From positions 1 to 35,486 of the forward strand of contig JABMPU010000097.1 of assembly GCA_013203665.1 (NCBI GenBank): a stretch of 35,486 nt of DNA. Direction: 5' to 3'. The stretch comes from Armatimonadota bacterium. GTDB lineage: Bacteria > Cloacimonadota > Cloacimonadia > Cloacimonadales > TCS61. How positions within the stretch are numbered: the stretch's first letter is position 1; every line of letters starts with the position of its first letter. Below the pieces are notes generated by a model. The model was not told the DNA's origin. It ran no database searches and saw nothing but the letters and a program-made list of their open reading frames with translations. Below, piece by piece: positions 23,725 to 31,166 of this stretch. The position numbers and the translations under genes are program-made.

Positions 23725-24285
23725 TTATAAACCCTTTAGTTCTTTCTCGTCTTGTATCCTGAGGATCTCATCCACAAAATTGTTATCCATATATAGGATT
23801 CTAATTTCCATTTTGAAATCCGTGCTGTCCAGAGTTAGTGCTAAAAATGATTTTTCCAGTCTCCATTTGCACTGTAAAGATTTCTCTCCTTTTGCAATTG
23901 CCTTGCCGATTTTGTTATCAAGGTCTTCTTCTAACATATATTCCGAAACATCCGTGTCGTCGAGAGGTTCATCATATTTTCGAATCAGCAGTTCTCTTAA
24001 AGTAAAAAAATCGCAAATATAATCATTGAAAAGCAAATGTTCCGGTTCAATTAAATAAATGCCTTCTACCAGGGAGTCATCGATAAAATAGTAGATGACA
24101 GTTGCTTCGAAAGTGGCAACACTGTCTCGATAAACCAGGAATTCTTCAGTTTCCGCAAAAAATTCCGCTTTCTCGGTCTGTCTTACTTTTCTCATTGAAA
24201 ATCCCCAGTTGCAATCTCGAAAATCTATGGCAGATAAGATTTGCAGGATAATTAATAAAAATATTATCAGGATGATTTTTTTCAT
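23725..24285 (-). CDS. Secreted hypothetical 186-aa protein
   Basis: This protein begins with a signal peptide (MKKIILIIFLLIILQILSA) followed by IDFRDCNWGFSMRKVRQTEK. It continues with mixed strands and an acidic DEPLDDTDVSEYMLEEDLDN region. The opening DCNWG-SM--V resembles small periplasmic proteins that start with a [D/R]-x-W-G-x-S motif, but no function can be given. I start it at ATG 24285 (GAGTGAG upstream), not at 24318, because the longer version would overlap ruvB and hide the signal peptide. It begins 13 bases after the ruvB stop, so it is probably in that operon. Confidence 0.75.
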   Translation of the reverse strand: MKKIILIIFLLIILQILSAIDFRDCNWGFSMRKVRQTEKAEFFAETEEFLVYRDSVATFEATVIYYFIDDSLVEGIYLIEPEHLLFNDYICDFFTLRELLIRKYDEPLDDTDVSEYMLEEDLDNKIGKAIAKGEKSLQCKWRLEKSFLALTLDSTDFKMEIRILYMDNNFVDEILRIQDEKELKGL

Positions 24286-24298
24286 GCTCACTCCATTA

Positions 24299-25330
24299 TC
24301 ATTCTTCCACATTCTCAAAAATTGTAATCTGTTCTTGAGAAGGTGTGATCTTAAAATGTTTATAGGATTTTATTGTTGCCTTTCTTCCCTGAGGAGTTCT
24401 ATCCAGAAATCCTTGTTGGATAAGATATGGTTCATAAATTTCTTCCACAGTTCCAGCATCTTCTCCCACAGCAACAGAAAGAGTTTTCAGTCCCACCGGA
24501 CCTCCTCCGTAATTTTCCATAATGGTCAGCAAAAGGCGTTTATCCATTTCATCCAGACCGAGATGATCCACATTCAGCATTTTGAGGGCTTTGATAGTAA
24601 TATCTTTGGTAATCGTACCATCACCTCTGATTTGAGCATAATCCCGAACACGCCGCAGGAGCCGATTTGCTACTCGAGGTGTGCCCCTGCTTCTGCGAGC
24701 AATTTCATCTACACCTTCCGGTTCCACAGGAACATCCATCAAACCTGCAGAACGAACAATAATTTTTTTGATGCTTTTCACATCATAATAATCCAACCTG
24801 AGAACAAGACCGAACCTGGCTCGCAAAGGGGAAGTGAGAAGACCGGCGCGGGTTGTAGCTCCGATCAAAGTAAAGGGTTCAATGTCAATTTTCAGGGAAC
24901 GTGCACTCGGTCCGCTGTCAATGATTATTTCCATGTTGAAATCTTCAATGGCAGGATACATATACTCTTCTACCACGTGGTTCAGGCGGTGAATTTCATC
25001 GATGAAGAAAACATCGTATTTTTGCAGATTTGTAAGAATTCCTGCCAGGTCCGGAGCTTTTTCCAGAACAGGACCGGAACTTACTTTAAGGTTTACATTC
25101 AGCTCATTGGAAATGATATGAGCGAGGGTAGTTTTGCCCAATCCCGGAGGACCGTATAGCAAAACATGGTCTAAAGGTTCTTTCCGCAATTTTGTAGCCT
25201 GTATGGAAATATCAAGAATTTCTTTGATTTGTTCCTGCCCCACAAATTCAGCTAAGAATTTGGGACGGAGTGTCCTATCGAACTCTTTTTCATCCGGTAG
25301 TTCCACCGGATCAGTGATTCTTTCTAACAT
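24299..25330 (-). CDS. ruvB: Holliday junction branch-migration ATPase RuvB
   Basis: This 343-aa protein is the AAA+ motor that, with RuvA, drives Holliday-junction branch migration in recombination repair. It shows [19 protein letters not shown], Walker [10 protein letters not shown], Walker [10 protein letters not shown], the sensor [19 protein letters not shown] (with the arginine finger), [15 protein letters not shown] and a C-terminal winged helix ([19 protein letters not shown]). Length is normal. Its ATG immediately follows the stop of the small membrane protein gene. ruvA and ruvC are not in the window. Confidence 0.97.
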   Translation of the reverse strand: MLERITDPVELPDEKEFDRTLRPKFLAEFVGQEQIKEILDISIQATKLRKEPLDHVLLYGPPGLGKTTLAHIISNELNVNLKVSSGPVLEKAPDLAGILTNLQKYDVFFIDEIHRLNHVVEEYMYPAIEDFNMEIIIDSGPSARSLKIDIEPFTLIGATTRAGLLTSPLRARFGLVLRLDYYDVKSIKKIIVRSAGLMDVPVEPEGVDEIARRSRGTPRVANRLLRRVRDYAQIRGDGTITKDITIKALKMLNVDHLGLDEMDKRLLLTIMENYGGGPVGLKTLSVAVGEDAGTVEEIYEPYLIQQGFLDRTPQGRKATIKSYKHFKITPSQEQITIFENVEE

Positions 25331-25528
25331 TTATTCCTCTTTTACCTCTGTTAGTTTTTGAATGATCAATCCAATAAGATATACTACAGTTCCAATTCCG
25401 AGAATTATGAATGAAGATAAATAGTGTGCACCATAAGAGTATCCCAGAAATCCTATGATAAGTTTAAATATACCAGCCAGAAAAGCTACTAATCCGATTA
25501 ATTTGATGTATTCGTATGTTTGCACCAT
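25331..25528 (-). CDS. Small membrane protein (65 aa)
   Basis: This protein has two predicted transmembrane helices (LIGLVAFLAGIFKLIIGFLG and SSFIILGIGTVVYLIGLII) joined by a Tyr-rich turn, and ends in a charged tail KLTEVKEE. The start at ATG 25528 is favoured by GGAG six bases upstream; the ORF-track TTG at 25540 overlaps that site. Its stop is directly adjacent to the ruvB ATG, so ruvB probably uses a ribosome site inside this gene. Function unknown. Confidence 0.75.
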   Translation of the reverse strand: MVQTYEYIKLIGLVAFLAGIFKLIIGFLGYSYGAHYLSSFIILGIGTVVYLIGLIIQKLTEVKEE

Positions 25529-25597
25529 ATAAATCTCCAATAATATCTCTAATTACCTTTAGCGAATAATGGTAATTTATTGCAAGATATTTTTCAT

Positions 25598-26284
25598 TTA
25601 GGATGAATAATTGCACATTTTACGAGGAGCGAGTTGCTGGTTGCGAGATGCGAGGTGGGATTTTATCGCTATTGTGGCAGGACTTTTTCTACCTATGATG
25701 GGACCGTCCATTACAATGAACCCAGCAGCTTTCATATTTTCCCGAACCATTTTTGCACAACTATAAGTGCTCAATTTAGCTCCGGGTTTCATCAGAGCAA
25801 ACACTTTTTTGAATACTTCTTTGCTCCACATTTCAGGTTGTTTTTTAGGAGAGAATGGATCAAAAAAAACACGGTTAAAAAAAACTTCTGGAAGTTGGTC
25901 TATTGTATGAATAGCATCACCCAGAATCAGTTTTATGGTGTTATTGTTCTCATCTGTTATTTCAGGTTTTTCTGTCAAATTTCTGAAAGCTGAAAATTCC
26001 TTCTCTATTTCTTTGGGAACAGTCAGGTTTTTTATTGCTTTGATAATTTCAAGGTCATTCTCCAATCCAAGAATATTCAAGTTTTTGTGTCCTTTTGTTG
26101 CAGCAATCGAATTGTAGCCCAAGCCAAAACAGAAATCCAGGATGTGGGACTCATCTTCCACACCGATTGCATTAACGTGTTTTTCGAATGCTTCTTCCAA
26201 AGCACCCGAAAGTGTGTGATAGTGTTCTTTGTATCTTTCGTTATAAACAGTGAAAGAGCTATCTTTGGTTTTTATAAATTGCAT
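25598..26284 (-). CDS. mnmD: tRNA U34 (mnm5s2U) methyltransferase, MnmD-type
   Basis: This 228-aa protein matches the methyltransferase half of MnmC. It has the SAM-binding ILDFCFGLGYNSIAA, GLENDLEI, LILGDAIHTI and the signature FFDPFSPKKQPEMWSKEVF. The last family-like residues are GRKSPATIAIKS. It lacks the FAD oxidase half, hence MnmD, which completes the wobble-uridine side chain of certain tRNAs. The final ~18 residues (HLASRNQQLAPRK...) are encoded by a short dispersed repeat (GCGAGTTGCTGGTTGCGAGA on the + strand, 25629-25648). The native C-terminus was therefore probably extended by repeat insertion. Confidence 0.9.
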   Translation of the reverse strand: MQFIKTKDSSFTVYNERYKEHYHTLSGALEEAFEKHVNAIGVEDESHILDFCFGLGYNSIAATKGHKNLNILGLENDLEIIKAIKNLTVPKEIEKEFSAFRNLTEKPEITDENNNTIKLILGDAIHTIDQLPEVFFNRVFFDPFSPKKQPEMWSKEVFKKVFALMKPGAKLSTYSCAKMVRENMKAAGFIVMDGPIIGRKSPATIAIKSHLASRNQQLAPRKMCNYSS

Positions 26285-26327
26285 AGATTATTTTATGTTT
26301 CAACCGTGAAGGCTGAAGCAATATCCT

Positions 26328-26837
26328 TCAAAACACTTCATTCATTACTTTCAAATATGTTTTGTAAACATGGTCATTGAAGCAGACAAATGTAATTTTT
26401 TCAACGATAAATTTTATACTCAGGAATTTTTTGATCTCCAGAAGTGCAATTCTGGTTGCTCTTTCAATTGGGAAGCGGTAAACTCCTGTGCTTATTGCAG
26501 GAAAAGCGATTGTGTGAATTCCATGAATTTCAGCAAGTTCAAGACTGTTTCTGTAGCAATTTGCCAGCAGTTCGTCTTCTCGGTTTTGTCCTCCATGCCA
26601 AACAGGACCCACTGTATGAATTACAAATTTTGCAGGCAATTTGTAACCTTTAGTGATTTTCGCTTCTCCTGTTTTACAGCCATTTAGAGTGCGGCATTCT
26701 TCCAATAATTCCGGTCCGGCTGCTCTGTGAATGGCACCATCCACACCACCACCACCGAGCAGGGAAGTATTGGCAGCATTTACAATTGCATCTATTTCTA
26801 ATTTGGTGATATCACCTTGATAAATTTGAACCGACAA
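26328..26837 (-). CDS. Macrodomain protein (O-acetyl-ADP-ribose deacetylase type)
   Basis: This 169-aa stand-alone macrodomain shows [20 protein letters not shown], then [27 protein letters not shown] and [12 protein letters not shown]. These are the ADP-ribose-binding loops of the YmdB/MacroD class, which removes ADP-ribose or hydrolyses O-acetyl-ADP-ribose. The start is a TTG (26835-26837), an uncommon choice supported by a perfect AGGAGG four bases before it and by the family N-terminus. A TTTCAACCGT repeat lies just downstream. Confidence 0.94.
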   Translation of the reverse strand: MSVQIYQGDITKLEIDAIVNAANTSLLGGGGVDGAIHRAAGPELLEECRTLNGCKTGEAKITKGYKLPAKFVIHTVGPVWHGGQNREDELLANCYRNSLELAEIHGIHTIAFPAISTGVYRFPIERATRIALLEIKKFLSIKFIVEKITFVCFNDHVYKTYLKVMNEVF

Positions 26838-26853
26838 GTATCCTCCTAAACTG

Positions 26854-27030
26854 TTTCAACTGTCATTCCCGAGAAATCATTTGTTGTTTCAACCGTCTCA
26901 CTCCACTGTTGTTTCAACCGTCCCGGTTGAAACACAACGTTATCCATCAACACCGTTTCGGTGTTGCATAATACTCCGACAGGTACAGTCATCGCAAACT
27001 TTTCCTTCAACCAGGACGGTTTGAAGGAAC
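26854..27030. repeat. REP-type repeat cluster A (downstream of the transposase)
   Basis: TTTCAACCGT occurs at 26887 and 26912, with a variant at 26854. The region also has CATTCCCGAGAAATC and CACCG-tttCGGTG. A diverged copy of the longer element ends CCTTCAACC...GGTTTGAAGG (27004-27027). It lies between the macrodomain gene and the transposase stop. Confidence 0.8.
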
Positions 27031-27044
27031 ATCGATTTATTCGC

Positions 27045-27533
27045 TCACAATTCATACAAATCGAGCATTCTGATTTTACCTGCTGACGAATATTTCCAGT
27101 CTTCTGTGTAATTAACATAACCTTTTCTAACAGGATTCTCAATAATATAATTAGCCTTTTGCAGGAAGAAATTTTCTGATTCGATTATTTCAGGAAAATT
27201 CTTGGGCTGCCAAATATGAAAGCCGTCTTCTGTTTTGAATAGTTTCAAAAGATTAGGTTCGGTTTCACGAATATTTTCAATTAACTGATGGGCTGTATAA
27301 CTTTTAAAAGAATTAACAAATTTTATTGCGTCAGGTGATTGAAAAATAAGGTGAATATGGTTGAGCATGAAAACCCATGTTATAATTTTCAGATCATTAT
27401 TTTGCTGGTAATATTTTAATGCGTTTAAAAGAATATCCCAACGTTCATGCCGATCGAAGACGTAATACCATTTTTCAATAGTAAATGTCACAAAATATAT
27501 TTGATCGATTCCCGTTCTATGAATTCGTGGCAT
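27045..27533 (-). CDS. REP-associated Y1 (HUH) transposase, RAYT type
   Basis: This 162-aa protein belongs to the IS200-like single-strand transposase superfamily. It has IYFVTFTIEKWYYVFD, the HUH motif in MLNHIHLIF (His 59 and 61) and IWQPKNFPEIIESENFFLQK. It ends with NYIIENPVRKGYVNYTEDWK then YSSA, the RAYT subgroup style. RAYTs mobilise or maintain REP palindromes rather than a full insertion sequence. The catalytic Tyr is uncertain: the usual place near WQ reads NF, and Tyr 79 (SFKSYTAHQ) is a candidate. ATG 27533 with AGGAAG upstream is preferred over the TTG at 27557, which falls inside a repeat. Palindromic repeats flank it on both sides. Confidence 0.88.
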   Translation of the reverse strand: MPRIHRTGIDQIYFVTFTIEKWYYVFDRHERWDILLNALKYYQQNNDLKIITWVFMLNHIHLIFQSPDAIKFVNSFKSYTAHQLIENIRETEPNLLKLFKTEDGFHIWQPKNFPEIIESENFFLQKANYIIENPVRKGYVNYTEDWKYSSAGKIRMLDLYEL

Positions 27534-27550
27534 TGTTATCTTCCTTCGTT

Positions 27551-27683
27551 GTTTCAACCATTCTCACTTAGCTGCTGTTTCAACCGTCCGTCTCTCTGTT
27601 GTTTCAACCGTCTCGGTATTGCATAATTCTCCGACCGGGACGGTCGTCTCCAACCTTTCCTTCAACCGGAACAGTTGAAGGAA
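27551..27683. repeat. REP-type repeat cluster B (upstream of the transposase)
   Basis: TTTCAACCGT at 27578 and 27602, and TTTCAACCAT at 27552. CGACCG-gga-CGGTCG follows, then CCTTCAAC...GTTGAAGG. Bases 27630-27669 match 30717-30756 at 39 of 40 positions. Confidence 0.88.
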
Positions 27684-27696
27684 CCAATAGAATAAA

Positions 27697-28734
27697 TTAT
27701 TTCAATCTCTTTTTCAATAATTTCACGAAATCAAAAATATCTTCTTCAATTGTATCATAAGAAGTCATCCATCTGACTTCGGATTTATTCTCGTCCCAGA
27801 TGTAAAAGAAAAACTCATTTTGCAGAGGCTCAATACACTTTTTAGGAATAATAGCGAAGATACCGTTTGTTTCAACTTTCTGGGTTATTTTTATTTGAGG
27901 AATTTTAGCAACTTCATCTGCCAGCAGTTTTGCCATTTTATTGGCGTGACAGGCATTTTCCAGCCAGAGTTCATTTTGTAACATTGCAATAAATTGAACC
28001 GCAATAAAGCGCATTTTGGAAGCCAGTTGCATTCCCTGTTTACGGATGTATTTAAAGTTTTCAGAAAGTTTTTTATCAAAAAAGATAATTGCTTCTCCAA
28101 ACATCATTCCGTTTTTAGTTCCACCAAAAGATAGAATATCGATGCCAACATCTGTAGTAATCTCTTTCAAACTCAGATTCAAACTGGCAGCAGCATTGCA
28201 GATTCTAGCACCATCCACATGAACAAACATATCATATTTATGAGCATAATCTGTTATTGCTTTAATCTCATCCGGAGTATAAACTGTTCCCAGCTCTGTT
28301 GCCTGGGTGATGGAGATTACTTTTGGCTGCGAATGATGTTCAAAATCGAAACCGTGCATATGATATTTGATTTTTTCAATCGTCAATTTACCATTACTTG
28401 TTGGAACTGAAAGCAGTTTACAACCGGTAAATCTTTCCGGAGCTCCGCACTCGTCAACATTGATGTGAGCAGTTTCAGCACAGATTATCGAGTTAAAAGA
28501 ATTTGTTAGAGCTTTCAAACCGAGTACGTTTGCAGCAGTTCCATTAAAAACGAAATAGACAGCGATATTTTCTCCAAAATGTTCTTCGATCTTTCTTATT
28601 GCTTGATGAGTGTAAATATCATCACCATAAGCAATTGTATGCCCGTGGCTGGCATCGATTATTGCTTGCAGGATTTTCGGGTGAACTGCCGGATTATTAT
28701 CACTGGCAAAACCTCTTTTGTTTTTCTGTTTCAT
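27697..28734 (-). CDS. ltaE: Low-specificity threonine aldolase / beta-eliminating lyase family
   Basis: This 345-aa PLP enzyme of the aspartate-aminotransferase fold cleaves L-threonine or allo-threonine to glycine and acetaldehyde. It shows GFASDNNPAVHPKILQAI, FNGTAANVLGLKAL, the PLP-stacking AETAHINVDECGAPE, VHVDGARICNAAASL and the Schiff-base lysine K207 in SFGGTKNGMMFGE. The related beta-eliminating lyases share this fold, so the exact substrate is inferred. AAGGAT precedes the ATG. The 28735-28957 spacer upstream is repeat material. Confidence 0.92.
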   Translation of the reverse strand: MKQKNKRGFASDNNPAVHPKILQAIIDASHGHTIAYGDDIYTHQAIRKIEEHFGENIAVYFVFNGTAANVLGLKALTNSFNSIICAETAHINVDECGAPERFTGCKLLSVPTSNGKLTIEKIKYHMHGFDFEHHSQPKVISITQATELGTVYTPDEIKAITDYAHKYDMFVHVDGARICNAAASLNLSLKEITTDVGIDILSFGGTKNGMMFGEAIIFFDKKLSENFKYIRKQGMQLASKMRFIAVQFIAMLQNELWLENACHANKMAKLLADEVAKIPQIKITQKVETNGIFAIIPKKCIEPLQNEFFFYIWDENKSEVRWMTSYDTIEEDIFDFVKLLKKRLK

Positions 28735-28837
28735 TTTGAATCCTTAATTTTATTATCTTGTTTTGAATTTGTTTTTATGAAATTCTTTGTCAAACCAAAA
28801 AAATCCTGGGTCGAGCTTTTTAAACTTTTCTTCCGTT

Positions 28838-28952
28838 GTTTCGTCTGTCATTCCCGAGAAATCGGGAATCTCGTTGTTTCAACCGTCTCGGGTTTTAACG
28901 TAGCTCAGACACTCTTGTCTGAGGGAAAAATCCTCGTTCAAGAGTGAACGAG
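28838..28952. repeat. Composite of palindromic repeats after the kelch gene
   Basis: ATTCCCGA-gaaa-TCGGGAAT (the 6522 element type) is followed by GTTGTTTCAACCGTC (28877 type). Two perfect hairpins come next: CTCAGACA-ctct-TGTCTGAG (28904-28923) and CTCGTTCA-agag-TGAACGAG (28933-28952). The last one sits 5 bases beyond the kelch stop and may act as its 3' hairpin. Confidence 0.8.
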
Positions 28953-28957
28953 TTACA

Positions 28958-30451
28958 TCATTTTATCAAAAGCATCTTTTTAAGATAAATCTTTTTCATA
29001 GTTTTTAGTTCATATAGATAAATTCCTGATGAAATATTTTTTCCGAATTCATCTTTACCATCCCAAGGAGTGATAACCAATTCATCTTTTGTTATAGGTC
29101 TGTTTTTAAATAGGAACTTGATCTTCTGTCCTTTAAGGTTATAAATTGATAAATTACCAATACAATTTTCATTCAGCATAAAACTGATTTCCGTACTTGG
29201 ATTGAATGGATTTGGATAGTTTTGATGAAGTCCATAAGGTTTCGGAATTTCCGGAGAATTTGGATTTGGCCATTCATATTCCGGAATGGATAAGGAAATC
29301 GGACCATAAATTTCTGTTTCTCCAGAATAATCCACACTTTCCAACCAATAGAAATATGTGTTTCCAGCATAAACAGGAAAGAAATCTTCAAAGCTGTATT
29401 CTGTTGGTTCGGATGTTGTGCCTGCTCCGGGAATTAAACCTAATGATAAATTAAGCAGATATGTTTCTTCATTGGAAAGTGCTTCCTCGCTTTCTCCACG
29501 ATAAATATTCCAACCTGCATTACTTGTTTCAGATTGGGTCACCCAGCATAATATCGGAGCGTTGTCTATAAATTGGACGGTGAAGGAAGAGAGGGTGACC
29601 GGGAGAGAATAATCCCCACCGCCGAAAGTCCAGGTATCATCCAAACGATCAGAACCATCAAAACCACCAAATAATACAAGGTAACTCGATCCATCCATGC
29701 TTGTTTCAGACAGGGGACTGCCTTCTCTAGCCGAAGGCTGGCTATCATTCAAATCTAGGGTCCAATTGTCAGCGCTGAGATCATAGACCCAGGTTTCGTC
29801 ATCCTTACCACTAGCATCACTACCACCAAATAACAGTACCTGATCGTCCCCTATGTAAGCTATAGAATGTTGCTGTCTTGCCGATGGTTTAGATGAAGGA
29901 CTTTTTATTGTCCAGGTGTCTTCGCTGAGATCATAAATCCAGGTATCCTGAACTTTATTATTGCCAGAAATTATCCCTCCAAATAGCAATACTTGATCAT
30001 CACCAATGTATGCTATAGAATGGTAGTATCGCGCAGATAGAGTTCCTCCTGTCACTGTAGGGGTCTTTTCTGTCCAGGTGTTCTCACTGAGATCATAGAT
30101 CCAGGTCTCCCCGTCATAGCCACCATCCCATCCACCAAATAACAGCACATAGTCACCGCTGATGTAAGCCAAACCATGACCGGTTCTAGCAGATGGTTTT
30201 GGTGAAGGGCTTTTCTTCGTCCAGGTGTTCTCGCTGAGTTTATAAACCCAGGTCTCGTCTGTACTATTAGAAATATAACCTCCAAACATAATAGTCTGAT
30301 CCCCGCCGATATAAGTCATAAGACCACCAGAACGCCCTGACAGAGTACCTCCTGTCACTGTAGGGCTTTTCTGAGTCCAATCGTCAGCAGCATAAATTAC
30401 ACTAAATAAGATTAAAAAAAACAAACACAAAACACATAAATTTCTTTTCAT
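28958..30451 (-). CDS. Secreted kelch-repeat protein with C-terminal sorting domain
   Basis: This 497-aa protein has a signal peptide (MKRNLCVLCLFFLILFSVIYA). Five or six kelch blades follow at residues about 24-280, each with a GG-dipeptide strand and W (VLLFGGWDGGYDGETWIYDL, YIGDDQVLLFGG...DTWIYDL). A linker has a fibronectin-like strand pattern (SLPVTLSSFTVQFIDNAPIL). A FlgD-like sorting domain comes last (NYPNPFNPSTEISF, IYNLKGQKIKFL, GIYLYELKT). Such domains direct proteins through a type IX-like secretion route in FCB bacteria. The blades are nearly identical at DNA level, suggesting recent internal duplication. Ribosome site AAAGGAG. A 30-bp phased repeat lies upstream. Confidence 0.88.
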   Translation of the reverse strand: MKRNLCVLCLFFLILFSVIYAADDWTQKSPTVTGGTLSGRSGGLMTYIGGDQTIMFGGYISNSTDETWVYKLSENTWTKKSPSPKPSARTGHGLAYISGDYVLLFGGWDGGYDGETWIYDLSENTWTEKTPTVTGGTLSARYYHSIAYIGDDQVLLFGGIISGNNKVQDTWIYDLSEDTWTIKSPSSKPSARQQHSIAYIGDDQVLLFGGSDASGKDDETWVYDLSADNWTLDLNDSQPSAREGSPLSETSMDGSSYLVLFGGFDGSDRLDDTWTFGGGDYSLPVTLSSFTVQFIDNAPILCWVTQSETSNAGWNIYRGESEEALSNEETYLLNLSLGLIPGAGTTSEPTEYSFEDFFPVYAGNTYFYWLESVDYSGETEIYGPISLSIPEYEWPNPNSPEIPKPYGLHQNYPNPFNPSTEISFMLNENCIGNLSIYNLKGQKIKFLFKNRPITKDELVITPWDGKDEFGKNISSGIYLYELKTMKKIYLKKMLLIK

Positions 30452-30504
30452 TGTTTTCTCCTTTTAAAGTTAATAATTTGTTATTAATTGTTTGCGAATC
30501 TGAT

Positions 30505-30576
30505 ATTTACGATGTTAACAGTTCAGAAGTCCAAATTTGCGACATTAATAATTCAAAAGTCCTAATTTACGACATT
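30505..30576. repeat. Direct repeat array with exact 30-bp period, upstream of the kelch gene
   Basis: ATTTRCGAYRTT occurs at 30505, 30535 and 30565. The last two units agree over 25 bases with few changes (TTCARAAGTCCWAATTTRCG). The array is 54-125 bases upstream of the kelch start codon, where an operator would be expected. Confidence 0.75.
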
Positions 30577-30663
30577 TATTTTACAAATTTAATTACTATT
30601 TAATTTTCTTTTTTATTTGGTTTTCCTGTCAATAAAAAAAACGAGCTGAATTTTAAAAAACTT

Positions 30664-30850
30664 CGTTGTTTCAACCGTCCCGGTGTTGCAGAGTATTCAA
30701 AACGAATTTATCATATTCCGACCGGGACGGTCGTCCCCAACCTTTCCTTCAACCGGCATCCGTCAAAAGCCGGAGTAAACGCTGCCGGTTGAAGGGGCGA
30801 TAATGGGTGGGATGTTTAAAGGGACGATACTGAGTGGGACGGTTGAAGGG
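30664..30850. repeat. REP-type repeat cluster C
   Basis: GTTGTTTCAACCGTCCCGG, then CGACCG-gga-CGGTCG (30719-30733), then a perfect 13-bp stem CCTTCAACCGGCA / TGCCGGTTGAAGG around 30746-30795. The 30717-30756 block nearly equals 27630-27669. This is the most complete copy seen. With the neighbouring array and hairpins it fills the 715-base gap between the kelch and 720-aa genes. Confidence 0.85.
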
Positions 30851-30875
30851 TCTAATTAAACTTTTTCAAGGAGCA

Positions 30876-30912
30876 TAAAAAAACTTCCGAAGTTTTGGAA
30901 ACTTCGGAAGTT
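30876..30912 (-). terminator. Intrinsic terminator, minus strand
   Basis: A perfect 14-bp stem AACTTCCGAAGTTT / AAACTTCGGAAGTT with a 3-base loop runs into a T-run on the minus strand (A-run 30877-30883 on the + strand). It lies about 255 bases beyond the stop of the 720-aa gene and could end its transcript. Confidence 0.75.
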
Positions 30913-31045
30913 ATATCTTAAATGTTCTCGACTCACACTCGTAAACTCACTGCGAGTCAAGTCCATTCTTATGAACCTTGAAAAGGTTTATGAGATTTTT
31001 CTTCTTGCTAAACCTTTTAAATGGTTTCTTACAATTACCGGATTT

Positions 31046-31096
31046 CAACCATTGCGAAGGTTAAATGAATGTCGAAAACTCCAGAAACCATTCGCA
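31046..31096. repeat. Dispersed ~50-bp repeat, copy 2 (inverted)
   Basis: CAACCATTGCGAAGGT (31046-31061) and AACCATTCGCA (31086-31096) are the reverse complements of the two conserved blocks at 11391-11406 and 11358-11368. Confidence 0.65.
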
Positions 31097-31166
31097 CTTG
31101 TCAGGTCGTAGTCCCAACAAATCTGGACGAAGACTGAAGGTTTATTTCATCAGGATTTATCCGCCA

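Noticed and set aside
24209-25159. 316-aa plus-strand ORF opposite ruvB
   Set aside because: It is the antisense shadow of a highly conserved ruvB; its composition (Phe, Ser, His and Cys rich) is not protein-like.
26846-27142. 98-aa minus-strand ORF next to the transposase
   Set aside because: It overlaps the transposase C-terminus in another frame and translates the REP cluster.
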